From SURF-32 sp964648365 (GTDB lineage: Bacteria > Planctomycetota > Phycisphaerae > UBA1845): a stretch of 32,079 nt of DNA. Position 1 is the stretch's first letter, and the number at the start of each line of letters is the position of its first letter. The position numbers were made by a program, and so were the translations under genes. Shown here one piece after another: positions 15,311-24,434 of the stretch. Location of the stretch: the NCBI GenBank assembly GCA_964648365.1, contig CAZYLK010000056.1, positions 1-32,079 of the forward strand, read 5' to 3'. The notes beneath the pieces are model-generated. The model saw only the letters and a list, made by a program, of their open reading frames with translations. It did not search any database and had not been told where the DNA came from.

Positions 15311-17476
15311 ATGAACGGTGCAGCCTCAAAGGTCTGGCGCGGATGTTGTGCATTCGCACTCGCCCTCGCGTTGTGTCCGGCTACGGCGCCGACCCTTGCG
15401 CAGGAATTCGTAGTCGAGGAACTCCGATCGCTCGGGGGGGGCAACGCGATACCCCTGTGCATTAACGCGTCCGGCGTGGTAGCCGGTCAGTCGGACACCA
15501 GCCGGGGCGAGACCCGCGCCGTTCGCTGGCTCGGCGGCGCGGTCGAAGATCTGGGCGCCGGCGATTCGAGCACCGCCGCGGGGATCAACGATGCGAGTGT
15601 CATCGTCGGATTTGTGCAGGACACGAATAAGCCGTTTCAGTGGATCAATGGCGTCGTGAGTGAACTGCCGCTGCTGCAGGGCCACCTCGGCGGCGCCGCC
15701 AGCGGCATCAACGCGGGCGGCACGGCGGTGGGGGTCTCCGTCGGAATCGGGGGCGGCGCACCAGTCGCCTGGGCCAACGGCAATGTCTCCGCGCTGCCTG
15801 GCCTGGAGGGATTCGACTACACCGCGGCGCAGGCCGTCAACACGTCGGGGCGAATCATCGGGTACGCGATCAACTTCAACGACGGATCCGCCCGCGGAAC
15901 CGTCTGGACCAACGGCAACATCGCCGACATCGGCCGGCCGCTGGGGTTCACGGATACTGTGGCCTGGGACGTGAATGACGCCGGCGTCGTCGCCGTTGTT
16001 GCCGAGAACGAAGCCGGAAGCGCCGCCTTCACCTGGAATGACGGCCGGTTCACCGCGCTTGCTGATCTGCCCGGCGCAGAAGCGTACAGCCTGCAAGTCT
16101 CGATCAACAACAATGGCTGGACGGTCGGCGAGGCCGTGATGCAGAACGGTCGGTCACGCGCCGTGTTGTGGCGCGATGGCGTCGCGGTGGACGTCAATGA
16201 CCTGATCCAGCCCGGTTCAGGGTGGGTACTGACGGCCGCATACGATATATCGGACACTGGCACCATCGTCGGCATCGGAGAACTCGACGGGTCGGACGCC
16301 GCCTTCCTGCTCCGCCCTGCGCCCGAGCCGGATGCCGACACGGACCTGGACGGCGTCCCCGACGTTCAGGACAACTGCCCGAAGATCCCCAATCCCGACC
16401 AGGCAGACGCCGACGGCGACGCGCTGGGCGACGTCTGCGACAACTGTGCCGCGGACAAAAACCCCGACCAGACGGACAGCGACGGCGACACGTTCGGCGA
16501 CGCCTGCGACAACTGCCCGAAGGACGCCAACGCCGATCAGGCGGATGCAGACGATGACGGCACGGGCGACCTGTGCGACGCCTGCCCGGACGGCGACGAC
16601 GGCGCCGACGCGGACGGCGATACGGTCAGCGACTGCAACGACATCTGCCCCGGCCAGGACGACCTGCTCGACACCGACGGCGACGAGACGCCCGATTGCC
16701 GCGACGACTGCCCCGCCAACCCCGACAAGGTCGCACCCGACCTGTGCGGCTGCGATCCCGGCGAGTGCGAGATCCCCGACGGCGAGGGGTGTACATTTGA
16801 TACCGACATCGACGGCGTGCCGGACTGCGTGGACCTCTGCCCCGCCGACAGGAACAAGTTCGAGCCGGGAGACTGCGGCTGCGGCAAACTCGACCTGGAC
16901 GCTGACCTCGACGAGGTTCCCGACTGCGACGACAACTGCACGGACCTGGCGAACGCGGACCAGGCGGACTCGGACGGCGACGACGTCGGCGACGCGTGCG
17001 ACAACTGCCTGAACCGTTCCAACCGGGACCAGTCCGACAGCGACGGCGACGGCGCGGGTGACGCCTGTGACACGTGCCCGAACGACCCGCAGAAGACAGA
17101 GCCTGGCTCGTGCGGCTGCGGCCGCGTCGAGACGGACACAGACAATGACGGCACGCCCGACTGTCGCGACAGTTGCCCCGATGACTCGGCGAAGATCGCG
17201 ATCGGGGCCTGCGGATGCGGGTTCCCCGACGACGACGGCGACGAAGACGGTGTCGCGGATTGCAGGGACAACTGCCCCGAAGTGGCCAATGCCGGTCAGG
17301 ACGACGAAGACGGCGACGGCGTCGGCGACGCGTGCCAGGAACCGGCGACCGGGAACCCCAATCCGGGCGACAACAACGCCGCCGGCACGATCTGCGGCGC
17401 CGGGCTGGCGACGATGCTCCCGCTGATGCTGCTGATGCTGATGGCCGCGCCGCGGAGGCGCGGCTTGCGCGGCTGA
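15311..17476 (+). CDS. Secreted HAF-repeat / thrombospondin type 3 repeat protein with C-terminal sorting-like tail
   Basis: This 721-residue protein starts with a signal peptide (cut near TLAQEF, about residue 31). Residues about 33-335 carry HAF-type beta repeats, with phrases such as INASGVVAGQS, INDASVIVGF and ISDTGTIVGIGE. Residues about 340-680 are Ca-binding thrombospondin type 3 repeats: DTDLDGVPDVQDNCP, DSDGDTFGDACDNCP and many more. The tail has Cys695 in TICGAGLATM, a Leu/Met-rich helix and RRRGLRG at the end, like Cys-containing C-terminal sorting tails. The ATG at 15311 is chosen because AAAGGAG lies 9 bases upstream and it opens the signal peptide. It is probably a cell-surface or adhesive structural protein. 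It is followed by a strong terminator. Confidence 0.9.
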   Translation: MNGAASKVWRGCCAFALALALCPATAPTLAQEFVVEELRSLGGGNAIPLCINASGVVAGQSDTSRGETRAVRWLGGAVEDLGAGDSSTAAGINDASVIVGFVQDTNKPFQWINGVVSELPLLQGHLGGAASGINAGGTAVGVSVGIGGGAPVAWANGNVSALPGLEGFDYTAAQAVNTSGRIIGYAINFNDGSARGTVWTNGNIADIGRPLGFTDTVAWDVNDAGVVAVVAENEAGSAAFTWNDGRFTALADLPGAEAYSLQVSINNNGWTVGEAVMQNGRSRAVLWRDGVAVDVNDLIQPGSGWVLTAAYDISDTGTIVGIGELDGSDAAFLLRPAPEPDADTDLDGVPDVQDNCPKIPNPDQADADGDALGDVCDNCAADKNPDQTDSDGDTFGDACDNCPKDANADQADADDDGTGDLCDACPDGDDGADADGDTVSDCNDICPGQDDLLDTDGDETPDCRDDCPANPDKVAPDLCGCDPGECEIPDGEGCTFDTDIDGVPDCVDLCPADRNKFEPGDCGCGKLDLDADLDEVPDCDDNCTDLANADQADSDGDDVGDACDNCLNRSNRDQSDSDGDGAGDACDTCPNDPQKTEPGSCGCGRVETDTDNDGTPDCRDSCPDDSAKIAIGACGCGFPDDDGDEDGVADCRDNCPEVANAGQDDEDGDGVGDACQEPATGNPNPGDNNAAGTICGAGLATMLPLMLLMLMAAPRRRGLRG

Positions 17477-17508
17477 TCCGCCGCAGAGTCGTTCCTTCTT
17501 ACACAGAC

Positions 17509-17550
17509 GCAGCGCGGCCAGGCCCGACGGCCCGGCCGCGCTGCTTTTTT
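17509..17550 (+). terminator. Intrinsic terminator of the 15311 gene
   Basis: GCAGCGCGGCC (17509-17519) pairs perfectly with GGCCGCGCTGC (17534-17544) and is followed by six T's (17545-17550). It lies 32 bases after the stop, between convergent genes. Confidence 0.92.
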
Positions 17551-17629
17551 CTTCATCTGTCGCGGTTTCACCGGCCGCGCGCCGCCGGCGCCACCGCCGA
17601 GCGGGGGCTGCGCGGCGCCAATGGCGGGC

Positions 17630-19654
17630 CTACGCCGGAACCGCTCGAACGACAGTCGGCGCGGTGCGGGGCACAATCTCCCAGGCCACGTTCGGATCTT
17701 CCGAAATGTGCTCTTCGCCGAAGCGGACGAGGCGGGCGCTGTTGAAGATTACGATGGCGGTCGAGAACGTGTGCAACATGGCGCCCATGATCGCCGTGAT
17801 GATGCCGGCGATGGTCAGGGCCTGCCCGACGATCACGAACAGCACGCCGAAGATAAGGTTCTGCCAGATGACCCGCGTGGTCGAACGCGACAACCGCAGA
17901 AGGAACGGCAGGCGGCTCAGGTCGTTGTTCATCAGGGCGATCGACGCCGAATTGATGGCCACGTCGCTGCCGGCGGCGCCCATCGCGACGCTCAAGTCGC
18001 CGGCGGCCAGGGCCGGGGCGTCATTGACGCCGTCGCCGACCACCAGCACGCGGTGACCGCGCTGCTTCATATCCTCGACCAGGCGCAGCTTCTGGGCCGG
18101 CAGCACCTCAGCGTGGACCTCGGAGCAGCCCATCTCGGCCGCCACGCGGCGGGCCACGGAAGCCTTATCCCCGGTGACCATCGCGAGGTTGCGCACCCCC
18201 AGCGTGCGAAGCTGGTCGATCGCCTCGCGGGCCTCGGGGCGGGTGCGGTCTTCAAGGCCGACCCAGCCCAGGCACTCGTCGTTGCGGGTGACGTATAACA
18301 TGCTGATGCCTTCGGTTTCGGCGTAGTCCGGATCCTTCAGGATGCTCATGTCGGCGCCGCGCTCGGCCAGCCAGGCGCTGCGCCCGACCATGATCTTGTC
18401 GTCGCCGACCTTCGCCACGACGCCACGTCCGGCGACCTCCTCGAAATGCGAGGGCTTGTCGAACACCAGCTTGGCCTGCCGCGCGACGTTGACGACGGCG
18501 AGGGCCACGGGGTGGCGGCTCATCTGTTCGGCGGCGGCCGCGGCGGTCAGCAGGTCGGCCCCATCCACGCCCTGGGCGGGCTTGAGCTGCGTCACGGAGA
18601 GTTCACCGGTTGTGAGCGTGCCGGTCTTGTCGAGCACGACGGCCGTGACGTTGCGGGCCGCCTCCAGGTGAATGACGTTCTTGATGAGCACGCCCAGCCG
18701 GGCGGCGCAGCTCAGCGCGGCCACCATCGCGGTGGGCGTGGCGAGGATCAGCGCGCACGGACACGCGATGATCAGCATGGTGATGGCCTTGTGGATGCCT
18801 TCGGTCTTGTCCTCCGAGAAAAACCACACGACGGCCGCCAACATACAGATGGTCGGCGTATACCAGCCGGCGTAGCGGTCGATCAGCCGCATCAGCGGGA
18901 TCTTGGTCCGCTCGGCCTCGATGATCAGGTTCTGCACCCGGCCCAGCGTCGTATCGGCGCCGGCCTTGGTGACTCGGATGTCCAGCGCGCCGGTCAGGTT
19001 GCTGGTGCCGCTGAACACCTCTTCGTCGATCGCCTTTTCCACCGGGAGCGACTCGCCGGTGATGTTGGCCTGGTTCACGGTGGATTGGCCCGAGACGACG
19101 ATGCCGTCGGCCGGAATGTTGTCGCCCGGGCGGACGCGGATCATGTCGCCGGGGCTGAGTTCCTTGGCGCTGACTTCCGTCTCCACGCCGTCCGGCCCGA
19201 TGCGGTTGGCCTTCTGCGGCGTGAGTTTGAGCAGCGATTCGATGGCCTGTCTGGCCCCGAGCGCAGTTCTCGTCTCGATCAGGTTGGAGATGATCATGAA
19301 GAAGGCGATGACGCCCGCCTCCTGGTACTCGCCCAGCGCCATGGCCGCCCCGATGGCCAGCGCCACGAGTTCGTCCATGTGCATCTCGCCCGCCATCAGG
19401 TGCGTCAGCGCGTGCCACACCAGCGGAATCCCCAGCAGCAACGCCCCGACGAACGCGATCAGCGAAGAGTACGGGTTCTGCATCTGGCCCGTCTCATCGC
19501 GGATGTTGCTGTTCTGGAACAGCAGCTTCTCGACAAAATCGGTCTCGACGAGGAAGGAGCTGATCACCAGCATCCCGCCGAAGAGCGTGGCGATGAGCAG
19601 GCGCCGGGCGCGGCTCGTTTCGGACTGCACGTCCTTGAAGTGATCGTGTGGCAT
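17630..19654 (-). CDS. P1B-type heavy-metal-translocating P-type ATPase
   Basis: This 674-residue pump has TGES (199-202), the membrane metal motif CPC (298-300), the phosphorylated Asp342 in DKTGT, the P1B-specific His-Pro (381-382) and the hinge GDGVNDAPA (540-548). It would export a transition metal using ATP. The N-terminus lacks an HMA metal-binding domain; it has only MPHDHF before the first helix. Specificity is unclear. The seventh helix (QNLIFGVLFVIVGQALTIAG) lacks the Lys of Zn/Cd pumps and the Tyr/Asn of Cu pumps. The eighth (MLHTFSTAIVIFNSARL) has His and Ser/Thr where Cu pumps have Met and Ser and Zn pumps have Asp. No metal regulator gene is adjacent. The ribosome site is weak. 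Confidence 0.94.
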   Translation of the reverse strand: MPHDHFKDVQSETSRARRLLIATLFGGMLVISSFLVETDFVEKLLFQNSNIRDETGQMQNPYSSLIAFVGALLLGIPLVWHALTHLMAGEMHMDELVALAIGAAMALGEYQEAGVIAFFMIISNLIETRTALGARQAIESLLKLTPQKANRIGPDGVETEVSAKELSPGDMIRVRPGDNIPADGIVVSGQSTVNQANITGESLPVEKAIDEEVFSGTSNLTGALDIRVTKAGADTTLGRVQNLIIEAERTKIPLMRLIDRYAGWYTPTICMLAAVVWFFSEDKTEGIHKAITMLIIACPCALILATPTAMVAALSCAARLGVLIKNVIHLEAARNVTAVVLDKTGTLTTGELSVTQLKPAQGVDGADLLTAAAAAEQMSRHPVALAVVNVARQAKLVFDKPSHFEEVAGRGVVAKVGDDKIMVGRSAWLAERGADMSILKDPDYAETEGISMLYVTRNDECLGWVGLEDRTRPEAREAIDQLRTLGVRNLAMVTGDKASVARRVAAEMGCSEVHAEVLPAQKLRLVEDMKQRGHRVLVVGDGVNDAPALAAGDLSVAMGAAGSDVAINSASIALMNNDLSRLPFLLRLSRSTTRVIWQNLIFGVLFVIVGQALTIAGIITAIMGAMLHTFSTAIVIFNSARLVRFGEEHISEDPNVAWEIVPRTAPTVVRAVPA

Positions 19655-19670
19655 GGAGACTCGGCAACCG

Positions 19671-19697
19671 CTAAAGCAACAACTGAAATCCTAAAGC
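19671..19697. repeat. Direct heptamer repeat upstream of the ATPase gene
   Basis: CTAAAGC occurs at 19671-19677 and again at 19691-19697, exactly 20 bases apart (about two helix turns), beginning 17 bases upstream of the ATPase ATG. It could be a regulator site or chance. The rest of the gap to 20001 shows no gene; an open frame at 19705-20046 has protein-unlike composition. Confidence 0.35.
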
Positions 19698-20001
19698 ATC
19701 ATCACTAGCGCCCATCCCTGCGCGATCCGTCGGCGGGAATGTAGTCCTTCACGAGGGCGATCGTCAACCCGCGCGTCCGGCGGCCCGAACGAGAGGTCCG
19801 CGGAAGCACGCCAGACGCGGCGCGGCCGGGGGCGACCGAAAACCGACCACCACCCGCCATCTCACCTCTGTACGAGCCACAAACCACCGGGTTCGCGCGA
19901 TCTGCCCGATCGGCGCAGGATTGTCCGCTCGGCGCCGACGGCGTGTTCATCACCGCACCGGCGGCCGGAGCGGCGCGCCAACGCGGCCCGATTTGCCCAA
20001 C

Positions 20002-20031
20002 AAAAAGCCCGCGGCCGGGTCGGCCGCGGGC
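20002..20031 (-). terminator. Intrinsic terminator of the FG-GAP lipoprotein gene
   Basis: On the minus strand GCCCGCGGCC (20031-20022) pairs with GGCCGCGGGC (20016-20007) around a 5-base loop, followed by five T's (20006-20002). It lies about 30 bases after the stop. Confidence 0.9.
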
Positions 20032-20062
20032 GGGTTGGGCTGTCAATCCGGATCGAGCGGGC

Positions 20063-23000
20063 CTACGGGTTGGCCCGGTTCGTTCCGAAGTTGTTGCCGT
20101 AGATCACGTACACGTCGCCGGTGTCGCGACGGCGACCGGCGCCGGCGTCGTCCACCGGGGCGTCCGGACCCTGCGGGAAGTTCAGGTTGATGAAGTCTGC
20201 GCGGGTGTTGCCGATGGCGATGTCGTCGAAGCCGTCGTTGTTGATGTCGCCCAGCAGGGCCACATGGTCCGGAGCGGCCTCGTTCGGCCGGCCGGTCACG
20301 TACGGACTGTAGAAGACGATGCCCGGCAGTTCCGGCGTACCCACCAGAGCCAGGTCGAACACGCGGTTCTGCAGGTGCGTGCCGCCGAAGATCAGGTACA
20401 CCAAGCCCTTCCGCAACCGACCGTTGGGATCGGTGGCGATGCGACCCGGAGCGGTGATCAGCAGATCGCCGAAACCGTCCTCGTTGAAGTCGCCGGCCGA
20501 GCTGACATCCATACCGGCCCGGTCCAGAGCCTGGCTGCCGTAGAAAATCGTACCGGGCAGGCTCGTCGTGGCCACGTCGTCGATGTCAAAGTCGCCGTCG
20601 ATGGTGATGCCGCCGAAGATGACGCCGACGTAACCGTTGTCGACCACGGTCGAACAGCAGTTGGCGCCGCCGTCGATCAGGCACTGCAGCACGACGAGGT
20701 CTTCACCGTCAATGACCGAGTCGTTGTTGTAGTCGAACGCCTTGCAGTCGTCGCTGGTGAACACTTCGTCACCGAAATTGGACTGGCAGAAGTCGAACGC
20801 GGAGAGGTTAAGATCCTCCGGTCCGATGATATTGTCGCCGTTGTAATCGGCGGCGCAGTCCACGCGCGTGACCGGCGCGAAATCCACGTGCGGCGACGAG
20901 ATGAAGATGTCATCCAGTCGGTCGCCGTTGATGTCCAGTCCGGTCGACTGGGCATGGCCGATGCGGTCGTTGCTGCGCAGCCCGCGGATGCGAACCATCG
21001 GCGGCCGCAGCAGGGGATCGTCGGCGTTGGACAAGCGAACGTCGCCGAACACGTTGCGGCCTTCGATGATGTAGACCGCACCGCTGTCCACCGCGCCCGG
21101 ACGGTTATTAAAGGGCGCGCCGGCCAGGATGTCCTCGATGCCGTCCAGGTTCACGTCGCCGGCCGACTGCCCGTCGCCCAGCCCGTCGGTGACGGCCTCG
21201 GCGAAGATGTTGAACGAGTCGCCCGGAATGTCGAGGTGCCGCTCGGCGGGCGGCGAGCAGGCGCCGAAGTTGCCCTGCGGATTCCGGTGCCGCTGCTGAT
21301 CCAGGTTCGGCAGCGTCGCGGTGGAATCACCATCTTCGGCCTTGTCACGCCACGAGAGGGCGTAGTAGTTGCCGCCGCGGATGATGGCGATGCTGCCCGG
21401 ATACTCCGTCATCGAAAGCGTGGTGGAATCCGGGTCAGTGATGCTGGCCAGGAACTGCTCGTTGTTCGGGGCCGAGACGATGATTTCGTCCAGCCCGTCC
21501 TGGTTCATGTCAGCGATCGACGCGACGTTCTCACCCCACCAGCCGTTGCGGGCGAACTCGTTGGTCACCTGCCGGTGGTTGATGAAGTCGAACAGGCCGG
21601 CACACAGGCGGAAACCCGCGATGCGACCGGCGAACTGCGGATCGCCGAAGGTATTCTCGGCGGCCGAATTGTCCACGCGCGGGAAGACGTTGTTGCCGAG
21701 GGACGCGCCCTCCTGGCCAACCAGTTCGAGCGTCACCACGGCGTTTTCGAGGCGCACGTCGTTGAACCCGGCCCGGTCGCGATTCGTGCTGCTGACCACG
21801 ACGGCCATGCCGCCGCCGTAGTAGCCGGTGTCATATCCGGTATCGAGCGGATCGGTGGTGTTGTTGCCCAGATCGTCCGGGAAGCACCCGGCCGCGTCGC
21901 CGGTGCGCCGGCGCTCGAAGTTGATCGTCAGCGTCGGGCGCAGCAACTCGTTGCTCGGGTACTCGCTCGATCGGATGCCGGTCGGGTCGGAGAACTCGGA
22001 GGTCGGCACCAGAATGAACCGCAACTCGTTGTTGGACCCGAGCAGCGTGTTCTCCAGCAGGTCGCGGACGACGCCGGAGACGTCCACCGTAACGGTGGTG
22101 CTCTCGTCGGCCGTAATTTCACCGAGGGCGGCACTGCCCTCGCCGCCGCGGCCGGTGGCAATGTAGTCCACGTCCGGAACCGGGGCATCGCCCTGGACGG
22201 AGAAGTTGTTGAAGGTCGTCTGCTCGCTGAAGTTGGTGATCGCCTGGAAGACCTGGGCGCTGCCGCCCTGGTTGAAGATGCGGAGCGAAAGCTGGGCCGT
22301 CACATCCGGGATGTTGATGTCGCCCGGATCGGCCTGGATCGCCGCGAACACGTCGAGCAGGTCGGCGAACTTGATCAGCACCCACTGGGTGTCTTCGACG
22401 CCGTTGTTGTTGTACGACAGATCGAGGGCGCCGTTGGGGACGTCCGCACTGCCGTTCTCGCAGTTCGCCGTGCAACTGCTGATGACCAGGTCGCTGGTGC
22501 CGTCATAGAAGCTGGGCACGACGGGCACCGGATCGGCGCCGTTGAGACTGTACTGGGCGTGACCCTGACGGACGAGGAGGATCAGAGAGTCCGGCTCGTC
22601 GGTGCTCAGCGCATCGTCGGCCGCATCGTAGTCCATCGAATCCCACGCCCCGTGAACGTGGGCGAGTCCGAAGATGATCTCGGGACGGCCGTCGCCGTTC
22701 ATGTCGGGCAGCCTGGCAACATCGGTGATGCCGCGGATCTTCGACTCCGGATTCGGTTCGGCCGTAAGCCCGTTGGGCAGACCCAGGTTGCCGCGAAGCT
22801 GCCGGATCGGCGGCGCCTCGAAGATGATGCCGGAGACCTGATCGCTGATGGAGTTGGCGGCGATGGCGCCGCCGAAACGGCGGTCCAACTGGCCGTACGC
22901 GAGATAGGCCTCCCCGATGCGACCGAGGTTGCGCGGGTTGCCGAACTGCGCGACCATGACGAAGTCCGCAACGCCGTCAGAATCGAAGTCACCGACGCCG

Positions 23001-24001
23001 GACACGCTCGAGCCCAGGTGGGCGCCGGGCGTAAAGCCGTAGAAACGGACACCGGACAGCGTGCGTCCGATGTCGGCCAGGTCTACGGCGCCGGCCGCGA
23101 GGCTGACGACGCTGATGGTACCCGCCGCGTAGGCGTGTACCGGCGGATTGGTCGAATCCGTAATGGTGGCGCGGATGAAGTAGGGCGTCCCATCGACACG
23201 GGGAGGAATCTCGTTCAGATCGACCACGATGTTGAACGGGATGGCCTCGCGCTGCCCCTGCTGAATGGTCTGTTCGCGCAGCACGATGATGCTGTCGTCC
23301 GGATTGGCCGGGTCGTCATTGTTGGGGCGATCATCGGTGTCGAGCAGGATGAAGACGTTGGCCGGGCTGTCGGAGTCGTAGGGCGGCGTGTTCTGCGTCG
23401 GCACGGCGGGCGTGGGCTGAATGCGAATCTCGAGCACGTCCGTCTCGGCCACGCTCTGATTGAAGGCCGGCTGCACGACGACGACTTGCGGCGGCGTGGT
23501 GGGCGGACCCTGGCCCTTCGGCGCGATGGTGATTCTGGCCCGCTGCTGATTGGAGTCGGCAACTTCCGCAAAGACCACGACCGGCGTGTTCACGAAGTCG
23601 TTGATCGTTCCGCGGAGATAGTAGTCGCCCTCCGGAATGAGGTCGGTACCGACGGTGTACTGATCGGGGCCGAGGTCGTCATTCTCCTCGATGTTCTCGA
23701 CGAGCGAAATCTGCTCGTTGGTGTTGGCATTGACGAAGGCGAAGCCGATTCTGGCGGCGTCGTCGCGATCGCTGTCGGTCCAGGTGATCAGGAAGGCCTG
23801 CCCCCGACTGACGGTCACGTCGCCGATGGGCGAGGTGATTTCCAGCGTGGGCGGCGTGTTATCGACGACGCCGGGGCCTGTGACGACCTGCGGAGCCGGC
23901 GCGACGCCGCAGGCGACCACGCCGATGAACGTCAGCGTCAGGACGGAGAGGGCCAGCACCAGGAACATCGCGACCCGGGCGCGATACGATACGTCTCTCA
24001 T
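20063..24001 (-). CDS. Large FG-GAP repeat lipoprotein
   Basis: This 1312-residue protein starts with a lipoprotein signal peptide; the lipobox is VVAC with Cys31. FG-GAP (integrin-alpha-type) Ca-binding repeats occur near residues 335 (GDFDSDGVADFVMVA), 432 (DMNGDGRPEIIFGLA), 827 (DMNQDGLDEIIVSAP), 944 (GDVNLDGIEDILAGAP), 1022 (DINGDRLDDIFISSP), 1167 (GDFNEDGFGDLLITAP) and 1250 (GDINNDGFDDIAIGN). A dockerin-like pair of EF-loops (DYNGDNIIGPEDL, DYNNDSVIDGEDL) interrupts the series at about 1049-1100. An Ig-like region follows the signal (PTLEITSPIGDVTVSRG). It is probably a beta-propeller protein anchored on the cell surface. The ATG at 24001 has GGAG at 24009-24012, 7 bases upstream. An in-frame upstream ATG at 24214 would bury the signal peptide and was rejected. 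Confidence 0.92.
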   Translation of the reverse strand: MRDVSYRARVAMFLVLALSVLTLTFIGVVACGVAPAPQVVTGPGVVDNTPPTLEITSPIGDVTVSRGQAFLITWTDSDRDDAARIGFAFVNANTNEQISLVENIEENDDLGPDQYTVGTDLIPEGDYYLRGTINDFVNTPVVVFAEVADSNQQRARITIAPKGQGPPTTPPQVVVVQPAFNQSVAETDVLEIRIQPTPAVPTQNTPPYDSDSPANVFILLDTDDRPNNDDPANPDDSIIVLREQTIQQGQREAIPFNIVVDLNEIPPRVDGTPYFIRATITDSTNPPVHAYAAGTISVVSLAAGAVDLADIGRTLSGVRFYGFTPGAHLGSSVSGVGDFDSDGVADFVMVAQFGNPRNLGRIGEAYLAYGQLDRRFGGAIAANSISDQVSGIIFEAPPIRQLRGNLGLPNGLTAEPNPESKIRGITDVARLPDMNGDGRPEIIFGLAHVHGAWDSMDYDAADDALSTDEPDSLILLVRQGHAQYSLNGADPVPVVPSFYDGTSDLVISSCTANCENGSADVPNGALDLSYNNNGVEDTQWVLIKFADLLDVFAAIQADPGDINIPDVTAQLSLRIFNQGGSAQVFQAITNFSEQTTFNNFSVQGDAPVPDVDYIATGRGGEGSAALGEITADESTTVTVDVSGVVRDLLENTLLGSNNELRFILVPTSEFSDPTGIRSSEYPSNELLRPTLTINFERRRTGDAAGCFPDDLGNNTTDPLDTGYDTGYYGGGMAVVVSSTNRDRAGFNDVRLENAVVTLELVGQEGASLGNNVFPRVDNSAAENTFGDPQFAGRIAGFRLCAGLFDFINHRQVTNEFARNGWWGENVASIADMNQDGLDEIIVSAPNNEQFLASITDPDSTTLSMTEYPGSIAIIRGGNYYALSWRDKAEDGDSTATLPNLDQQRHRNPQGNFGACSPPAERHLDIPGDSFNIFAEAVTDGLGDGQSAGDVNLDGIEDILAGAPFNNRPGAVDSGAVYIIEGRNVFGDVRLSNADDPLLRPPMVRIRGLRSNDRIGHAQSTGLDINGDRLDDIFISSPHVDFAPVTRVDCAADYNGDNIIGPEDLNLSAFDFCQSNFGDEVFTSDDCKAFDYNNDSVIDGEDLVVLQCLIDGGANCCSTVVDNGYVGVIFGGITIDGDFDIDDVATTSLPGTIFYGSQALDRAGMDVSSAGDFNEDGFGDLLITAPGRIATDPNGRLRKGLVYLIFGGTHLQNRVFDLALVGTPELPGIVFYSPYVTGRPNEAAPDHVALLGDINNDGFDDIAIGNTRADFINLNFPQGPDAPVDDAGAGRRRDTGDVYVIYGNNFGTNRANP

Positions 24002-24434
24002 AAGCAAGCTCCAGCTAGCAGTCGTTCTCTTCCATGGGCAGACAACGGAAAACCGCCTTGCGAGCGGCCCGGCGATCGGACCAGCGGTCCGATCTGGTCG
24101 TTTCCGTGCCCGGCGCCGAACCTCCGCCCCGAGGGGCGGCGCAGCGCCTCGATGCTCCAACCCGTTCGATCGGCAACGCGACTCGCAACCTGACGAAGGC
24201 GTCCCGAACGGCATGAATGGATGAAGTCCGCATGCTCTCCCGCGCCGGGAGCCGACGACCGGCCGCAGTCGGGCTTACGCGCACCGCGCGGCGGCGACAG
24301 CATCCGTCGCGGGGCAGTGTAGGGGTCGCCCAGATGTCCCGTCAACCGGGGTAGCGGCGGTTCCTGGCTGAGATTTTCCTGACGCGAGTGCATCAGCCCG
24401 GCAGGGACGCCGGCGCCCCGCTGCGCGGCCGTGC
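24002..24434. other. 433-base intergenic region
   Basis: This gap holds the ribosome site of the lipoprotein gene (24009-24012) and a perfect small palindrome CCGCCC-CGAG-GGGCGG (24124-24139). I see no convincing promoter and no gene. Confidence 0.5.

Noticed and set aside
16332..17012. Alternate-frame open reading frame within the thrombospondin type 3 region
   Set aside because: Ala/Thr/Arg-rich product produced by the repeated GAC/GGC codons of the real frame; a shadow.
19705..20046. A 113-codon minus-strand open frame between the ATPase and the lipoprotein terminator
   Set aside because: Composition is Gly/Arg/Pro-rich without pattern, it overlaps the terminator hairpin, and there is no ribosome site.
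19943..24193. A 1416-codon plus-strand open frame over the FG-GAP lipoprotein gene
   Set aside because: It is the antisense shadow of the lipoprotein: GC-rich codon bias removes stops on the opposite strand. The minus frame has a signal peptide, lipobox, repeats, ribosome site and terminator; the plus frame has none.
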